Assembly: GCA_958453575.1 (NCBI GenBank)
Contig: CAUDYH010000069.1
Coordinates: forward strand, 1-6,640
Length of the DNA stretch: 6,640 nucleotides
Reading direction: 5' to 3'
DNA from: an uncultured Collinsella sp.
GTDB taxonomy: Bacteria; Actinomycetota; Coriobacteriia; Coriobacteriales; Coriobacteriaceae
This document shows, piece by piece, positions 5,194-6,640 of the stretch. The position numbers and the translations under genes are program-made. A model generated the notes under the pieces. That model ran no database searches, was not told the DNA's origin, and was given only the letters and a program-made list of their open reading frames with translations. Each line of letters starts with the position of its first letter. The first letter of the stretch is position 1.

Positions 5194-6543
5194 ATGGACG
5201 ACCTTTTTTCTGCTTCGACGCGCGAGCGCTCCTTTAAAAATGCGCCGCTTGCGGTGCGTATGCGCCCCAATTCGGTCGACGAGTATGTGGGCCAGCAAAA
5301 GGCCGTCGGTAAGGGCTCGTGGCTGCGCGCCGCGATTGAGCATGACGTGCTGTCGAGCGTGATTCTGTACGGCCCGGCTGGCACGGGCAAGACGACGCTG
5401 GCCCACATTATCGCCAACCATACCAAGAGCGAGTTTGTCGAGGTCAGCGCCGTGACGGGCACTGTGAAGGACCTGCGCCGCGTAATCGATGAGGCTAAGA
5501 CCCGTCTGAACACCTACGACCGCCGCACCATTCTGTTTATCGATGAGATCCATCGCTTTTCGAAGTCGCAGCAAGATGCCCTGCTGCATGCGGTCGAGAA
5601 CCGCACCGTCATTATGATTGGCGCCACGACGGAAAACCCGTACTTTGAGGTCAACTCGGCATTGCTCTCGCGTGGGCGTGTGGTAGAGCTTGAGCACCTG
5701 AAGGACGAGGATATCGCCACGCTCATTGAGCGTGCGCTCGAGGCGCCGCAGGGTTTAAACGGAAAGTTCTCGGCCGATAAGGATACAGTCAAGACCATTT
5801 GCACGCTGGCCGCGGGTGATGCGCGCTCGGCGCTCACGACGCTCGAGCTTGCGAGTGAGATTGCCGTTACGCGTCCCGATACTGAGGGAACGCCAGCGCC
5901 GGCGGCGGGGGAACGCTATCCCATTACCGTGGACGACGTGAAGATCGCCAATCCGCGTCGTGGGTTTTCGTATGACAAAAACGGTGATATGCACTACGAC
6001 ATTATTAGCGCGTTCATCAAGTCCATGCGAGGCAGTGATCCCGATGCCACCATTTATTGGCTTGCGCGCATGATCGATGCGGGGGAGGATCCCAAGTTTA
6101 TCGCTCGCCGCATTATGATTCAGGCTTCCGAGGATGTTGGCAACGCCGACCCGCAGGCGCTTTTGGTGGCACATGCCGCATTTAAATCTGCCGAGGTCAT
6201 TGGCTATCCCGAGTGTCGCATCAACCTGGCTCAGGCTGCGCTCTATGTGTGCCTGGCGCCTAAGTCCAACGCGTGTGAGGCCTCGATCGATGCGGCGCTG
6301 GCCGATATCCACAGCAGTGGTCTTCGCGAGGTGCCCAGCTACCTGCGCGATCGTCACCGTCCCGGCAGCGACGAGTACGGTGTATACAAGTACCCGCACG
6401 ATTATCCCGAAGGCTGGGTCGATCAGCGCTATTTGCCCGAGGGGTTGGAGCGCGGCGCGTTCTGGCAGCCTGCCGGCCGCGGTTGGGAAGAGTGGCGTGT
6501 GGAGCAAAGCGAGCGCGACCGTAGCGGCAACGCTCCCAAGTAG
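5194..6543 (+). CDS. rarA: Replication-associated recombination protein A (RarA/MgsA, AAA+ ATPase)
   Basis: This protein of 449 residues is the bacterial homologue of yeast Mgs1 and human WRNIP1, a DNA-dependent ATPase that acts with the replisome and single-strand-binding protein at stalled or gapped forks. Visible are Walker A GPAGTGKTT (60-68), Walker B LFIDEIH (114-120), sensor 1 GATTENP (143-149), an arginine finger in SALLSRGRV (R160) and sensor 2 GDARSAL (208-214). The C-terminal tetramerisation region is complete, with YDKNGDMHYDIISAFIKSMR (260-279), SEDVGNADP (312-320), and the late YKYPHDYP block. ATGs at 5179, 5188 and 5194 are in frame and none has a strong ribosome binding site. 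I chose 5194 because the family usually opens with an MxDLF sequence, a weak GGGA sits five bases upstream, and the distance to the -10 then matches two other promoters here. It is transcribed from its own promoter candidate, possibly under SOS control. Confidence 0.95.
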   Translation: MDDLFSASTRERSFKNAPLAVRMRPNSVDEYVGQQKAVGKGSWLRAAIEHDVLSSVILYGPAGTGKTTLAHIIANHTKSEFVEVSAVTGTVKDLRRVIDEAKTRLNTYDRRTILFIDEIHRFSKSQQDALLHAVENRTVIMIGATTENPYFEVNSALLSRGRVVELEHLKDEDIATLIERALEAPQGLNGKFSADKDTVKTICTLAAGDARSALTTLELASEIAVTRPDTEGTPAPAAGERYPITVDDVKIANPRRGFSYDKNGDMHYDIISAFIKSMRGSDPDATIYWLARMIDAGEDPKFIARRIMIQASEDVGNADPQALLVAHAAFKSAEVIGYPECRINLAQAALYVCLAPKSNACEASIDAALADIHSSGLREVPSYLRDRHRPGSDEYGVYKYPHDYPEGWVDQRYLPEGLERGAFWQPAGRGWEEWRVEQSERDRSGNAPK

Positions 6544-6592
6544 GCCATTGGCGCCTCGCGCATTCCCTTTGGGTATCTTTGCCCTTCTTTGG

Positions 6593-6600
6593 GGTACCAT
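6593..6600 (+). promoter_or_regulatory. Candidate promoter of the next gene (-10 TACCAT)
   Basis: GG-TACCAT has the same GG-TAnnnT form as the candidates before the glycosyltransferase gene and rarA. It lies 38 bases before a possible ATG at 6639. No clear -35 is seen. The 6544-6592 stretch after rarA shows no convincing terminator. Confidence 0.35.
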
Positions 6601-6627
6601 GAAAAACGTCTGTATTTCGATTCCTTC

Positions 6628-6640
6628 GGGAGGCTTGTAT
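6628..6640 (+). promoter_or_regulatory. Ribosome binding site of a gene starting at the window edge
   Basis: GGGAGG (6628-6633) is followed after five bases by AT at 6639-6640. If the next base is G, an ATG begins here. Nothing of the encoded protein is in the window, so its identity is unknown. Confidence 0.55.

Noticed and set aside
6599..6640. Open frame from ATG 6599 running off the window edge
   Set aside because: It has no ribosome binding site; its ATG overlaps the promoter candidate, and a much better site (GGGAGG) points to a start at 6639.
1..6640. Mobile elements, CRISPR repeats, tRNA or rRNA genes, long direct repeats
   Set aside because: None were seen; the window is filled by intact housekeeping or envelope genes with short spacers and even composition.

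Overview
The window looks like a chromosomal housekeeping segment from a high-GC Gram-positive bacterium. The gene content, strong G/C preference at third codon positions, GGAGG-type ribosome binding sites and the ileS / lspA / rluD order fit an actinomycete of the Coriobacteriia, with a Collinsella-like gut organism as my best guess. That assignment rests on overall impression, not on a search. All recognisable genes are on the + strand, and I see no mobile element, CRISPR array, tRNA or rRNA.

Layout: (1) 1-139 is the 3' end of ileS, including its zinc finger. (2) 140-361 is an intergenic stretch with a strong rho-independent terminator at 210-249 and a weak promoter candidate. (3) 362-1974 holds lspA (lipoprotein signal peptidase, TTG start) and an RluD-type pseudouridine synthase, overlapping by one base (TAATG). 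(4) 2057-3352 encodes a membrane-bound family 2 glycosyltransferase of the processive, cellulose-synthase/PgaC-like type, followed by a terminator. (5) 3432-3854 encodes a short prepilin-peptidase-like (A24) aspartic protease. (6) 3886-5133 encodes an HD-domain dNTP triphosphohydrolase-like protein. (7) 5194-6543 encodes the AAA+ replication-fork protein RarA/MgsA. (8) The last 100 bases carry a promoter candidate and a ribosome binding site for a gene that starts at or just past the window edge.

The genes fall into three functional blocks: translation and ribosome maturation with lipoprotein processing (ileS, lspA, rluD), cell envelope (glycosyltransferase, prepilin peptidase) and nucleotide/genome maintenance (Dgt-like hydrolase, RarA). 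The most interesting non-coding signal is a perfect CGAAC-GGTA-GTTCG dyad at 5124-5137. It matches the Gram-positive LexA (SOS) operator core and sits where the -35 element of the rarA promoter would be, so rarA may be SOS-controlled here. A 14-bp perfect palindrome directly before the ribosome binding site of the peptidase gene, just behind a terminator, is a second regulatory candidate. I do not see a convincing new multi-gene system.
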